Part shown: positions 25,111 through 36,400 of the stretch, one piece after another | How the letters are laid out: each line of letters starts with the position of its first letter | Position numbering within the stretch: the stretch's first letter is position 1 | NCBI GenBank assembly: GCA_965366625.1 | Contig: CBDUGP010000030.1 | Coordinates: 1-64,000 of the forward strand | Length of the DNA stretch: 64,000 nucleotides | Direction of reading: 5' to 3' | Origin: JAUIJL01 sp965366625 | GTDB lineage: Bacteria; Acidobacteriota; Thermoanaerobaculia; Multivoradales; J023 | The notes under the pieces: model-generated | Told to the model about the DNA's origin: nothing | Seen by the model: the letters and a program-made list of their open reading frames with translations, nothing else | Database searches by the model: none | Translations under genes and position numbers: made by a program

Positions 25111-28100
25111 TCAAATCTCAACTTCGACCATCTGGGTCGCCGATGGGAGGATTGCTTCGGCCCCCTGTCCCGATCGGCTCCGTCCCAATCGGCTCATCAG
25201 ATCTGCCTGCTGAGCCACGGTGGTGGCGCTGAATAAATCACTGGCTTTGAACGCACCGGGGCACAGCTCGTCGAGGCGACGAAAGAGCCGGATCGCGCGG
25301 AGGGAGTCGCCCCCCGACTCGAAAAATCGTTGGTGCACGTCCACTTGCTCAAGGCCGAGCACGTCACACCACAGACGGGCGACTTGCACCTCGGTCTCGT
25401 TGCGCGGACCGGTCGACACGGTCTCGTTCTCAGCACAAGCCGACTCGGGAGAAGGTAGGCCTTTGCGGTCGATTTTGTTGTTGGGCGTGGTGGGAAGCTC
25501 GGGCAAGGAAATGAATCGCGACGGGATCATGTAAGTCGGCAACGAGTCGGCAAGGTGGCGGCGCAAAGAGGACGGCTCGATGTCACCCACGATATAGGCG
25601 CAAAGGGTGGGCTCTCCGGCTACCTCGACCACCGACACAGCGGCCTGACGAACCGATGGATGGCGCACGAGCAGCCCCTCGATTTCTCCGGGTTCAATGC
25701 GATAACCGCGAAATTTGATCTGAGAATCAAGGCGTCCAAGGTAGATCAGCTCGCCGTCGAAAGACCACATGCCCAAGTCGCCGGTGCGATAGAGGAGGCC
25801 ACTACGGGCGAGTCGGTGGGGTACGAAGCGCTCGGCGGTAAGTTCGGGGCGGCGGTGGTATCCGTCGGTAACGCCCGCACCGCCGATATAGATCTCCCCC
25901 GCATAACCGGGGGGCATCAGCTCGCCCTCGGGGGAAAGCACGAAGATCCTCTCCCCGGCCAAGGGGCGTCCAAGGGCCACGTTCTCGTCTTGAATACGAT
26001 AAGCGGCGCTCCATACGGTGGTTTCCGTGGGGCCGTAGATGTTGTGGATTTCAAACCCGCCGATGCGCAGCAGACGCCGAGCCAAAGAGGGTGGGAAGAT
26101 CTCGCCTCCCAACACGAGACACCGCAGGCCGTGAAGAAAGTCCTCACCGGCTTCGTCTAAGAGAGTCTGCAACCGGGATGGGGTCGTTTGCAGCACCGTC
26201 ACTTTTTGTTCGAGGATCTTTTGGGCCAATCGCCGGGGATCCAGAACCTCCTCGCTATTCGCCATCACCAAGCTCATGCCCAAGGCGGGACCGACCACCA
26301 ACTCGGTGAGCGAAATATCGAAGGATACGGTGGTGAGCCCGAGGATCACATCGTCGGCACGAGGTTTCAGCCAGCGCTGGAAGGCGACGGCATAAGCTGC
26401 AAGATTGCCCCGATTGGCGACCACGCCCTTGGGCATTCCGCTGGAGCCCGAGGTGTAAATCAGATAGGCGGGGTCTTTCGATCGAGGGGAGGGGGGCGGA
26501 GGGTCCATGACCCTAAAAAGGAGAGAGTCCGGTCCCGATCGGGGAGAATCCGTGGTGGCTCGTGGAGTTTGAAGGCCGGGTATCTGCCCGCGGGTCAGGG
26601 CTCGCACCTGATTGCTCAGGTCTTCTGGCCTGGCAGCAAAGGTGTCGGCAAGCTCGGGCTCGGTGATCAGCAGCCGGCAATCGCTGTTGCGCAGCATGTG
26701 CAGGACTCGGTCCCGAGGAAAGTCGGGGTCCACCGGCACGTAGGCGGCACCGCTCGCGAGTACACCGAGCATGGCGATCGGCAGGGCTTCACTCCGTTCG
26801 AGCATGATGCCCACCGCATCCCCGCCCGCGATGCCTTGTTGGCTTCGCAGGTGATGGGCGACTGCGTGCGCGGCCCGATGTAGGTCGCGGTAACTCAGCC
26901 GCCGATCTCCACAGGTGATCGCCAAATCCCCGGCTCGCCGGGCCACCGTGTTCTCGAATAGGGCTGAAATATCTTTTGGCGGCGTCTCAGTTTTCAGGCT
27001 CGGCTCGCTGAACGCGAGCATCTCTAGCTCTTCGGCCTCGCCGAGCAAGCTCAAGGAGCCGATCGCGTTCCGGGGCTCGGTAAGGGCCTGTTCGGTCAGC
27101 CGAGTGAAATGCCTCAAGATTCCCTCGATGCGTCGTGCTGCAAAGAGATCGGTGTTGTATTCGAACTCCATGTCGAGCCGGCCGTTCACGATCCTTTCGT
27201 TCTCGATCCGATCGTTTTCGAGCCTACAGTGCAGGGTCAGGTCATAGCGGCTGACGCCATCCCGTGGCATGAAATCCGAAATGTCCAGGTCCCCTCGGAT
27301 CGGCCCGATGGAGGGTTGGTTGTGCAGCATCAGCAGGGTGTCGAATATGGGTGAGCGACTGAGGTCTCGGACGGTGCCGAGCTCGTCGACCAGTAAATCG
27401 AAGGGGTAGTGTTGATGGGTCAGGTCGGATCCCGTTTGGGCCACGGTTTGTCGCAGGTGCTCGGCGAAACCCGCCGCGGGATCGATCTCGCCCCGCAGGG
27501 CGAGCAAATTCAAGTAGCAGCCTATCTGTGGCTCGAGTTCCGGTAAGTGGCGTCCGGCGACGGCGGTTCCGACCACCAAGTCCCGCTGGTGGGTGTAGCG
27601 GTAGAGCAGGATCTGAAAGAGGGTCAGTAGACCCATGAAGAGGCTCGCTTGGTGAGCCGCGCAGAAAGCTTGCAGGCGCTCTGTCAGTTCGGGGGAGAAG
27701 CTGTGGCGAATGGAACGACCGACGAAGGTTTGGGTCCGACCCCGAGGCCTGTCCGTCGGTAGATTTAGTCTCGGCAGCTCTCCTGCAAGTCGCTCATGCC
27801 AATAGGCTCGGGATTCGGCAAAGGCATTTTCGGCCAATCGCTGACGCTGCCAGGCGGCAAAATCTTTGTATTGCAAGGTGTCTGGAGCGGGTGGTTGGTA
27901 AGTGGGGCCGTGGTCACAAATGGCGGTGTAAATTTGGAGTAGCTCCGACAGCAGCAAGCCCAAGGACCAACCGTCGCACGCGATGTGGTGCAGGGTCAGG
28001 AGCAGCACATGTTGGGGCTTGCCGGTGGAACTCGGAGGTAGGCGCAGCAGCTTCGCTCGTATCGGTGGGTCCGTCGTCAGATCAAATGGGGTGGACGCTT

Positions 28101-30381
28101 CCAGCCGGGCGAGGTCGCGGGCCAAGGCCTCGGCCTTAGGCTTGTGCCTCAGATCCTCCGTTTGCCAGGGCAGCTCCAAGCGAGGCGAGATGAGCTGACG
28201 CGGCTCTCCCGAGACCTCGATCACCGTGGTGCGAAGGATTTCGTGACGATCCACCAAGACTTGCAAGGCCGAGCGTAGGTCCGGCGCTTGGAGAGGTCCT
28301 TCCAGCAGATAGGTGCCCGGTATGTTGTAGGCGGCACCGTCTTCGTCGATCTGTCGCAGGACCCACAAGCGGCGCTGGGCGTGGGAGAGAGCATAGGTTT
28401 CCTGGCCGGGTGCCGGCTCGAGGGGTGGTAGCCAAGGCGACGGAGTGGACGGCAAAGTAGACGACTTCAGGAGCGAGGTCGAGCCGAGGGGAGCTTGTCG
28501 AGCTTGGATCAAGGCGGCTTGCTCGGTGATCGTCGGAAACTCGAAGAGATCTGCCGGAGTCACCTCCACTCCGAACTCTTGGAAGAGCCGTGGACCGATC
28601 CTTGCCGCCGCCAAGGAATGACCTCCGATGACGAAAAATGAGCTGCCGATATCGATTTGCGACAAACCCAGGACTCGGCACCAGATGTCATGAATGGTGC
28701 CCTGGGTCGCGTTGCAGGGCCTTTTCAGGGCAGTAACCTCCAAAAGCTGTCGAGGTGTGGGCAGGGCTTTACGATCCAGCTTGCCGTGGACGTTTAGAGG
28801 CAACCTCTCCATGGGGACAAAAATGGAAGGGATCGTGTGGACGGGCAGAGTGCGTCGGCACCAGCTCTGCAAATCCTCGGGCTCGATCGTCTCGTCAGGG
28901 CTGACGAAATAACAAACCAGCTTGCTACTCGGCCCGGGCGTTCCGACGACCGCGGCGTCGACCACGGCAGGGTGAGAAAGCACGACCTGCTTCACTTCTT
29001 CCGGCTCAACGCGAACGCCGTTGATTTTTAAGAGATCGTCGACCCGCCCCACCCATTCGATCGTGCCGTCGGGTAGATAACGGCCGAGGTCTCCCGTGCG
29101 ATGGACGGGATCGGAGGAGCCGGGATCCAAAGGGTTGGGAACGAAAATCTTGGCGGTTGCTTCGGGGTCGCGAAAATAGCCATGACTGAGAAACGGTGTT
29201 TTGATGTAGATCTCACCGGTTTCGCCGATTCCGGCGAGCCGACCGTTCACGCATAGAAAAGCTGCAGCATTGGAAATCGCGCGACCGATGGGAATAGGCT
29301 TCGACCTGTCTTCCGGTACCTCTCCCACCCGGTGGAACATTTTGATCAGGGTGTTTTCGGTGGCACCATAGAGATGGATCAGCTCGGCGCCCGGCCCGTC
29401 GGCGTGGGTTCCCATTGCCCGTCGCCAGGCCCGTACATCCCCGGCATAGAGTGGCTCGCCGGCCAACAGAACGTGGCGCAAGGCGAGCCGAGGGGCCGAC
29501 GGTTCCTGTCCTGGCGGTTCCTGTCCGGCGAACTCGCGGGTCAGGTGGCGAAACATCGAGGGAACCGTGTGCACCAAGGTGACGGCCCTTTGCCTCAGCC
29601 ACCGGACCAGCTTGGATAAATCGGCCCGCGTCTCGGCCTTGGGGATGCAGACCGTGGCGCCGACGGCGAGGGGAGCCAAGAGATCCCTGAGTGAGGCGTC
29701 AAAGGTCAACGGCACCAGCTGAGCGGCTTTCGTCGAGGCATCGAGTCTGAGTTCTTGGGCTTCCCAATGTATGAAATGGCTTAGGCTTTTGTGTCGCCCG
29801 AGCACGGCCTTGGGCCCTCCCGTGGAGCCGGAAGTAAAGAATAGGTAGCAGCCGCTCTCGGGGTCGACGACCGGCAGCGAGTCTGCGTCGCCCTCGGGTT
29901 CGACGTCGACGGAAATTCGCGGTTCGGCTGGGTTCTCAAGAACTCCGAAATCGATCCGACCGACATCTGGACGCAACACCAGGGTTGTGGCCGGGAGCTC
30001 GGCCCTAGAGTCCACGAGGCGCCCAAGGCGGTCTCGGTGAGGTTCGTCCGTGACGACAGCCGACGCCGGACCCAGCGACAGCATGTGCCGGATTCGCTCG
30101 TCCGGAAACTTCACATCTATCGGCAAGTAAATGGCTCCGGCCTTCAGTATTGCGAGAAGAGCTACGAGCTGCGGGCCTCCAGGCGGCAGGGCAACGCCGA
30201 CCACGGCGTTGGACAGGCCCAAACCGAGCAGTTGTCGGGCCAGGCGCTTTGCCGATCCATCCAAAGCCGCGTAAGTCCAGTCTCGATCTTCCTCTTCCAC
30301 AGCGATGCCCGTCGGCATGTCGGCAGCGTGTTGCTCGAAAACCGTGTGGATCAATCTCTTGTCGAAACGTTTCTTGTTCAT
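25111..30381 (-). CDS. NRPS: A-PCP-C-A-PCP (1756 aa)
   Basis: Approximate residues: A1 (5-500), PCP (GGHSL, 587), C (~650-1080; HHIACDG at 799; L-donor style motif YALSHAQRRLW), A2 (~1115-1610; YTSGSSGMPKG at 1314), PCP (GGDSL, 1690). The protein opens directly with an A domain, so its condensation partner is the C domain ending the upstream protein. Codes read by eye: A1 DARHLALLIK, no assignment, close to A1 of the next protein upstream; A2 DITQVGIVWK, nearest to the Gly code DILQLGLIWK that I know, a tentative match. There is no C or TE after the last PCP: the next protein starts with KS, so this PCP feeds a PKS module. The stop is 2 bp from an ATG (25108) of the next gene. Confidence 0.92.
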   Translation of the reverse strand: MNKKRFDKRLIHTVFEQHAADMPTGIAVEEEDRDWTYAALDGSAKRLARQLLGLGLSNAVVGVALPPGGPQLVALLAILKAGAIYLPIDVKFPDERIRHMLSLGPASAVVTDEPHRDRLGRLVDSRAELPATTLVLRPDVGRIDFGVLENPAEPRISVDVEPEGDADSLPVVDPESGCYLFFTSGSTGGPKAVLGRHKSLSHFIHWEAQELRLDASTKAAQLVPLTFDASLRDLLAPLAVGATVCIPKAETRADLSKLVRWLRQRAVTLVHTVPSMFRHLTREFAGQEPPGQEPSAPRLALRHVLLAGEPLYAGDVRAWRRAMGTHADGPGAELIHLYGATENTLIKMFHRVGEVPEDRSKPIPIGRAISNAAAFLCVNGRLAGIGETGEIYIKTPFLSHGYFRDPEATAKIFVPNPLDPGSSDPVHRTGDLGRYLPDGTIEWVGRVDDLLKINGVRVEPEEVKQVVLSHPAVVDAAVVGTPGPSSKLVCYFVSPDETIEPEDLQSWCRRTLPVHTIPSIFVPMERLPLNVHGKLDRKALPTPRQLLEVTALKRPCNATQGTIHDIWCRVLGLSQIDIGSSFFVIGGHSLAAARIGPRLFQEFGVEVTPADLFEFPTITEQAALIQARQAPLGSTSLLKSSTLPSTPSPWLPPLEPAPGQETYALSHAQRRLWVLRQIDEDGAAYNIPGTYLLEGPLQAPDLRSALQVLVDRHEILRTTVIEVSGEPRQLISPRLELPWQTEDLRHKPKAEALARDLARLEASTPFDLTTDPPIRAKLLRLPPSSTGKPQHVLLLTLHHIACDGWSLGLLLSELLQIYTAICDHGPTYQPPAPDTLQYKDFAAWQRQRLAENAFAESRAYWHERLAGELPRLNLPTDRPRGRTQTFVGRSIRHSFSPELTERLQAFCAAHQASLFMGLLTLFQILLYRYTHQRDLVVGTAVAGRHLPELEPQIGCYLNLLALRGEIDPAAGFAEHLRQTVAQTGSDLTHQHYPFDLLVDELGTVRDLSRSPIFDTLLMLHNQPSIGPIRGDLDISDFMPRDGVSRYDLTLHCRLENDRIENERIVNGRLDMEFEYNTDLFAARRIEGILRHFTRLTEQALTEPRNAIGSLSLLGEAEELEMLAFSEPSLKTETPPKDISALFENTVARRAGDLAITCGDRRLSYRDLHRAAHAVAHHLRSQQGIAGGDAVGIMLERSEALPIAMLGVLASGAAYVPVDPDFPRDRVLHMLRNSDCRLLITEPELADTFAARPEDLSNQVRALTRGQIPGLQTPRATTDSPRSGPDSLLFRVMDPPPPSPRSKDPAYLIYTSGSSGMPKGVVANRGNLAAYAVAFQRWLKPRADDVILGLTTVSFDISLTELVVGPALGMSLVMANSEEVLDPRRLAQKILEQKVTVLQTTPSRLQTLLDEAGEDFLHGLRCLVLGGEIFPPSLARRLLRIGGFEIHNIYGPTETTVWSAAYRIQDENVALGRPLAGERIFVLSPEGELMPPGYAGEIYIGGAGVTDGYHRRPELTAERFVPHRLARSGLLYRTGDLGMWSFDGELIYLGRLDSQIKFRGYRIEPGEIEGLLVRHPSVRQAAVSVVEVAGEPTLCAYIVGDIEPSSLRRHLADSLPTYMIPSRFISLPELPTTPNNKIDRKGLPSPESACAENETVSTGPRNETEVQVARLWCDVLGLEQVDVHQRFFESGGDSLRAIRLFRRLDELCPGAFKASDLFSATTVAQQADLMSRLGRSRSGQGAEAILPSATQMVEVEI
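29501..29530 (-). repeat. Two 15-bp tandem units in the first A domain of the A-PCP-C-A-PCP protein
   Basis: GGTTCCTGTCCTGGC (29501-29515) is followed by GGTTCCTGTCCGGCG (29516-29530). They encode a repeated GQEP in a surface-loop-like stretch (AGQEPPGQEPSAP) between conserved A-domain motifs. Confidence 0.75.
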
Positions 30382-30450
30382 TGTCAGCCCGTGTGGTGCG
30401 TCACTCTGGATTTTCTGAAATGTTTTTGAACGGCTTTGCTGAGCTTGCTA

Positions 30451-33400
30451 TTAGAAATCTTCGCTGATCTGGGTCAGAGCCGCCGCGGTCAGCGTTTCGA
30501 CTTGGAGCTGCTCCGACTCGTCCGCCAGTCGTGGAAAGAGATCGATCAAGGTGCGGTGTAATCCTGTTTCCGCAATGTCTAGAAGGGTTTCGAATTGCCG
30601 GGCCCAGGCGTCCACCGTCTGCGCTTTGAAGATGCTTGTATTGAAATCGACGTAACCCTCGAGCTGCCATCCGTCTTGAAGGAAGGCGAAGCTCAGATCG
30701 AGCTTGCTGCCGCCGAGGTCGTGGTCCAGGATTTCGACAGACCAACCAAGCTCGACCCCGATCGAGCGCAGGGCGGACTGTTGATCGGTGTTGTCCAAGC
30801 TCACTTGGATGTCGAAGAGGGGCGCTCTGCCCGGCTCCCGGAATTCCGGCCGAAATTCGCTCGCCAGCTCGTCGAAAGCGATTTCGCGGTGGGCAAAAGC
30901 CTGCACCACGGTATTTTTCACCTGGGCGAAAACCTCCGATAGCGTGCTTTCTGGATCGATCTCGTCGACCAGAGGCAAGACATTGACGAAGAAGCCGATT
31001 TGGTTTTCCAAACCCGGAGCTTCTCGTCCCACGATCGGGGTTCCGACGGTTTGGTGAACATCGCCGGTGATCTTCACCAACAGAACTTTGACCAGGGATA
31101 AGAGCAAGACGAAGGGGGTTGCATCGCCGAGCCTGGCGAGCCGATGGAGCGCGTTGCAGCGGGATTCGTCGAGTTCGAGGGGCAGCCGCTTGCCCTCGAA
31201 ACCCCGCCGGGCCGAACGGGGAAAATCCGTGGGTAGATCAAGGGTCGACCGCCGACCCTCCAGCACGCGGAGCCAATAACGGCGAGAGGTTTCGAAATCT
31301 CCACGCTCCAAACGTCGGCAGAGGTCGACCGCATAATCTTTATATTGAATCACCAGCGGATCTAGGCAGTTCGGTGAAGCTAAGAGGTGACCTTCTTCAG
31401 GCTCGGGATCCGCGGGGTGGTCCTGAACCCGTGTCTGGTAAAGAGCCACCAAGTCGCGGACCATGACCCCTATCGACCAAGCGTCACTGATGAGGTGATG
31501 GATGACCACCAGCAGCGCGATCCTTTCCCTTCCCGATTTCGGTTTCAGATGCACGATTTGGGCTCGGATCAAAGGGCCGTGCTCGAGATCGAAAGGCTGC
31601 TCGGCGAGCCGGGTGAGCAGGGCTCGCAACATGGTGGTTTCGTCAGGGGGATTGCCGCCGAGCAAACGCTGCAATCGGAAGGTGGATGCGCGCTCGAGAT
31701 CTCGAATCACTTGCCGCGGCTCACCTCCCTCTTGCTTAAAGGTGGTGCGCAGCGATTCATGGCGGCGGATCAGTTGTTGAAACGCGTGCTCGAGGGTGTC
31801 GATGTCCAGGTCGCCTTCGAGCACCAGTCCCCCAGGCACATGGAAGACGGTGGTGCCGGGATGCATCTGTTGGCTGAGCCAGACCGGCCGCTGGGCGGGA
31901 GAAAGCGGATAGGACGCAGCCTCGGCCGCCGGCTCAATCTGCTCGTCGCGCCGTCCTTCGAGCAAGCGTTCGTGCACCAAGCCTGTCAAGCCCCGGACGG
32001 TCGGCTGTAAGAAGAGATGGGAAAGATTCAGCCTGGCTCCGAGCCTCTTTTCGATCGCCGAAAGCACCTGAATGGCTTTCAGGCTATGCCCGCCGAGGTC
32101 GAAGAAGCGATCATCGGGCCCCACCTCCTCCACGCCGAGCACTCGGCACCAAATGTTGTGGATGGTTTTCTCGACGGCCGAATCGCCTTGGACCCACTCA
32201 CCCTCCACCGAATCGTGTGGGTCGGCGGGCTCAGGGCTCTCAGGGAAGTCGATGTCGGCGAACGGGGTCGGCAAGGCGCAGCGGTCCAATTTGCCGTGGG
32301 GGCCAACCGGCAAAGCGTCGACGAAAACCATGGGATCGGGCAGCATCCAATCCGGCAGGCACGAGCAAAGATGTCGTTGAAGTAGGTCGAGCGTTGGGGG
32401 ACTGTCTTTGTCGGCCACGATCCAGGCCACCAGCTGGGGATCGACGTCCTCGAAGTCTGCGGCGTCCGCAGCGGGTCTTCGTGCGGACCCCACCACCGCC
32501 TCTTGCACCCCGGGATGGCTGAGCAGTGCTTCCTCCACCTCCCCAGGCTCTACTCGGTAGCCACGAATCTTGATTTGATCGTCGACTCGGCCCAGGTACT
32601 CGAGCTTCCCGTCGGGGCGGCGACGACCGAGATCACCGGTGCGATAGAGCCGTTGCTCTGCGGCTAGTGGATGGGTCACGAATTTGTTGGCGGTTTGCTC
32701 GGGCAGATCGCGATACCCGGAGGCTAAGCCGGCTCCCGCAATACAAATTTCGCCGGCGACACCGATTGGACAGAGCTGGGATGACACATCGAGCACGAGT
32801 GCTTGGGCGCCGTCGATCGGCTCTCCGATATGGATGTCGCCCGGCCGATCCACCCGGCCGGCGATGCAGCCCACCGTGGCTTCTGTCGGGCCATACTCGT
32901 TGAAGATTTGGATATTGGCATTGAGGCCCTGCAGAATCTGAATGTGACGCGCCTCCAAGGCCTCGCCGCCGACCACCACGCGGCCCACGTTGGTGTGATT
33001 CAGGCCGAGGTGAGGCAGCAGTCGAACGTGGGTTGGGGTCAGCTTGACGAGGTCGACCGGGCTGCCCGGCTCGAATATTGCCCTCAGATCTTGCTCCACC
33101 GACCCGTGATCAATGAGGTGGACCGTGTCACCCCGCATCAACGGCAGAAAGAGGCTGGTCAGGGTCAAGTCAAAGGTTAGTGCAGTAAACAAAGGCATGT
33201 GTGCCGTGCCGGGCGGATCCGTCGGGGCATAAGTGTGTTCGGCCCAAGCGAGATAAGCGGCGAGGGACCCATGGCGAATTTCGACGCCTTTGGGTTTTCC
33301 GGTGGAGCCCGACGTGTGCAAGATGTAGGCGAGCGAATCCACTCCCGGGCGCGGTGTCGACTCGGTGGAGGTCGACTCGGTGGAGAGATGGGGGCTGGCG

Positions 33401-36400
33401 AGCCATGGGCTGGGTACGGGCTCGGCAAAGGTCGCCACCCGATCCGCCGCCTCCGCGTCGCAGACCACCTTTAAACCGGCGGCCATGAGAGCGGATCGGG
33501 CCGCCGGTTGGTTTGGGTCCAGAGGCAAAACAGGGGCACCAATACGCATGATGCCGAGAAAGGCGGCTACAGTGTTTGGGCTACGCGTTGCTAAAAGGCC
33601 TATGGGGTCCTGGTCGCCGTGGCCGGCTCCGAGGCCGATCAATCGGGCCGCGATCTGCCGACTGACTCGCTGAAGCTCGCCGTAGGTGATCCGTGCATCA
33701 CCGTAGACCATAGCCGTGGCGCCAGGGTGCTGGGTGGCGCGTTGGTCGAAGATGTCGAGCACGGTCGGCTCTCGGCAGGTTGGTAGGCCTGCTGCCCAGG
33801 TCCGTGCGGGTCTGATGGCCGTCATGGACTCCAGTTCCGCGTTGTTGATCATCGGCAACTGGGAGATCGGCAGGGTGGGGTCGGCCAGGGCACCGTGCAT
33901 CAAGCAAAGGAAGCGATCTAGAAAATTTCGTACGGTCGATTCGTCGAAGAGCTGAGTGTCGTACTCAAAGTCGATAAATAGACGATCTCCGCTCCCTTGA
34001 ACGACTTGCAGAGTCAGGTCGTATTTGCTGGTGCCGGCCGAGCTGGGAATCTCTTCGATCCGCAGATCGCCGAGCTGCAATGCAATTTCTTGCTGAAAGT
34101 CGATCATCACGTCGAAGAGAGGAGAGCGTGAGGGCGAGCGCTCGCCGTCCAATTCGTGCACGAGACGGTCGAAAGGAAATTCTTGGTGTTCCAGGACTTG
34201 GTCGAACTCTTTACAGACCTGGTCCAGCAATTGCTCGAAGGATTGCTGGTCATGGAATCGATTCCTCAGCACCACGAGGTTGAGATAGCAACCCACTTGA
34301 TGCTCCAAATCGGGATCGAAGCGCCCGGTCACGGGAGTACCCATCGCGATGTCGGCAGAGGCCGCTCGGCGGTTTTGGTGACGGTGCAGGAAGACATTGA
34401 AGAGGGTCGCTAGAACTTGAAAAGGGCGGGCCCCCCGCTCGGCGGCAAACGCTTTCAATGGCTTCGCCAGAGATTCGGGCACGGTGAGGCGAGCCACCGC
34501 GCCAGAGTAATTCTTGAGCCTCGGTCTGGGCCGATCGGTGGTTAGATCAAGGCGTTTTAGATCGCGAAGGCACCGGCGCCAGAAAGAGGCGGACGCGTCT
34601 TCGTCCCCTTTTTCCAGCTGATGGTAGGCGTAGTCGCGGTATTGAATCCGCAGCTCCGGAAGGTCGGGCTCAGCCCCGCGGGTGTGGGCCTCGTAAAGGC
34701 GGGCGAGTTCCCGCAAGCAGACGTCCAGAGACCAGGCGTCGGCAACGATGTGGTGAATATTGAAGAGAAGCAGGAACCGTCCAGCGCTCTCGGCTCCGTT
34801 GTGCGAGGGGGCGTCGGCGAGGCGGGCTAGGGTGACTCTCCACAACGGACCACGGCTCAGATTAAAGGTTGTTTTCGCGTGTCGGCGGGATAATTGCAAT
34901 AAGGCAATTTGCTCCTGCGGCTCGTCGGCAGGTAGATGCCCCAAGTCGATGATCGAAAACGGTAAAGGCATCTGGTCGTCGATCCGTTGCAGTGGCTCGC
35001 CGTCGACTGAAGGGAAGGAGGTTCGCAGGCTCTCGTGGCGTTCGGATAGTCGAGCCAGGGATCGCTTCAAAGCGTCGATGGACAAATTGCCGAAGATCTG
35101 GAAAGCGGCAGGAATATTGTAGGCGCCGGGGCCACCGACCATCTGTTCCATCACCCAGAAGCGCCGTTGGACGGGAGAGAGAGGGCCGTCGTTGCCCTCG
35201 GCACGGCGAGCGATGGGCTGAAGCCGAGCCTGCGGCGCCCGGCTCGATAGATGGGCGGCGAGTTCGCGCACCGTCGGGTGCTCGAAGAAATCTTTCAAGC
35301 TCAGGTTGCCGACTGAGCTGCCACAGAGATCCGCGACGATTTTGGTGGCGATCAGCGAGTGACCCCCCAAGGTAAAAAACGGGGTGTTGACACCCACTTT
35401 CGAGAGTCCGAGACGTTTTTTCCAGATGTCCGCGATGCGTGTTTCAAGAGCATTGGCCGGGGGTTCGAAGCCTCCTTCTGCGTAGATCAGCTCCTCGGGT
35501 TTCGGCAAGGCTTTGCGATCCACTTTACCGTTGAGATTGAGGGGCATCTCGTCGAGCCGAGTGTAAAAAGCCGGCATCATGTTGCGGGGCAGGTAAAGAG
35601 AGAGATGATCGTGGGCCTGACGGGGGTCGAAATCTTGAAAGCCCTCTTCGAGGGTGTAGTAACAAGCGGGCAAGGTCTCACGTTCCGCATTTTGGTAGGG
35701 GACCACGACCGCTTGGTCCACGGCGGGGTGCCGTCGCAGAGCGACCTCGATTTCCGCCGGCTCGATGCGGATGCCGTTGACTTTGACTTGGCGATCCATC
35801 CGACCCACGTACTCGATGCTACGATCCGGCAGATAACGTCCGAGATCTCCGGATTTGTAGAGCAGATCGTCGGGATCGTTGGTCAGCGGGTTGGGAACGA
35901 AGACCTGAGCCGTCATCTCAGGTTGACGAAAATAACCTTTCGATCGGAACGGAGTTTTGATGTGGATTTCGCCGATTTTGCCGATCGGGCACAAGCGATC
36001 ACCCTGTAGAATCAATATTGCGGTATGACTGATCGGCTTTCCGATCGGCATGATCTTATGGGCTTGCTCGGGCCGCTCACGGATACGATGAAACACTTTA
36101 GCTAGAGTCGTTTCCGAGGGGCCATAGAGATTGATCAGCTCGATGCGATCCCCGACCAGATCCATCCATTGAAGGACGTCGGCTGCCAAGAGGGGCTCGC
36201 CGGCCAAAGCGAGTTTCTGCAGGTGGGGGAGGGGCTCGGGATCGGGCGACTTTTTAAGCTCGCGGATCAACTGGCGGAAGAGAGACGGCACCAGATGGCA
36301 AAGGTTGACTTTGGAGTCGTGCAGCCAACGCAAAAGGCGGACTGGATCGTTGCGGGTTTCCGGATCGGGAATGCAAACTGTACCGCCGGCGACCAAGGGA

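Noticed and set aside
25085..25114. TTG at 25114 as start of the KS-pseudoAT protein
   Set aside because: It overlaps the preceding stop and has no ribosome site; ATG at 25084 (AAAGG upstream) or 25108 is more natural.
31400..34800. HHxxxDA in place of HHxxxDG in several condensation domains, read as inactivation
   Set aside because: The catalytic second His and the structural Asp are intact; Gly to Ala here is a mild change found in several domains of the same line, so loss of function is not supported.
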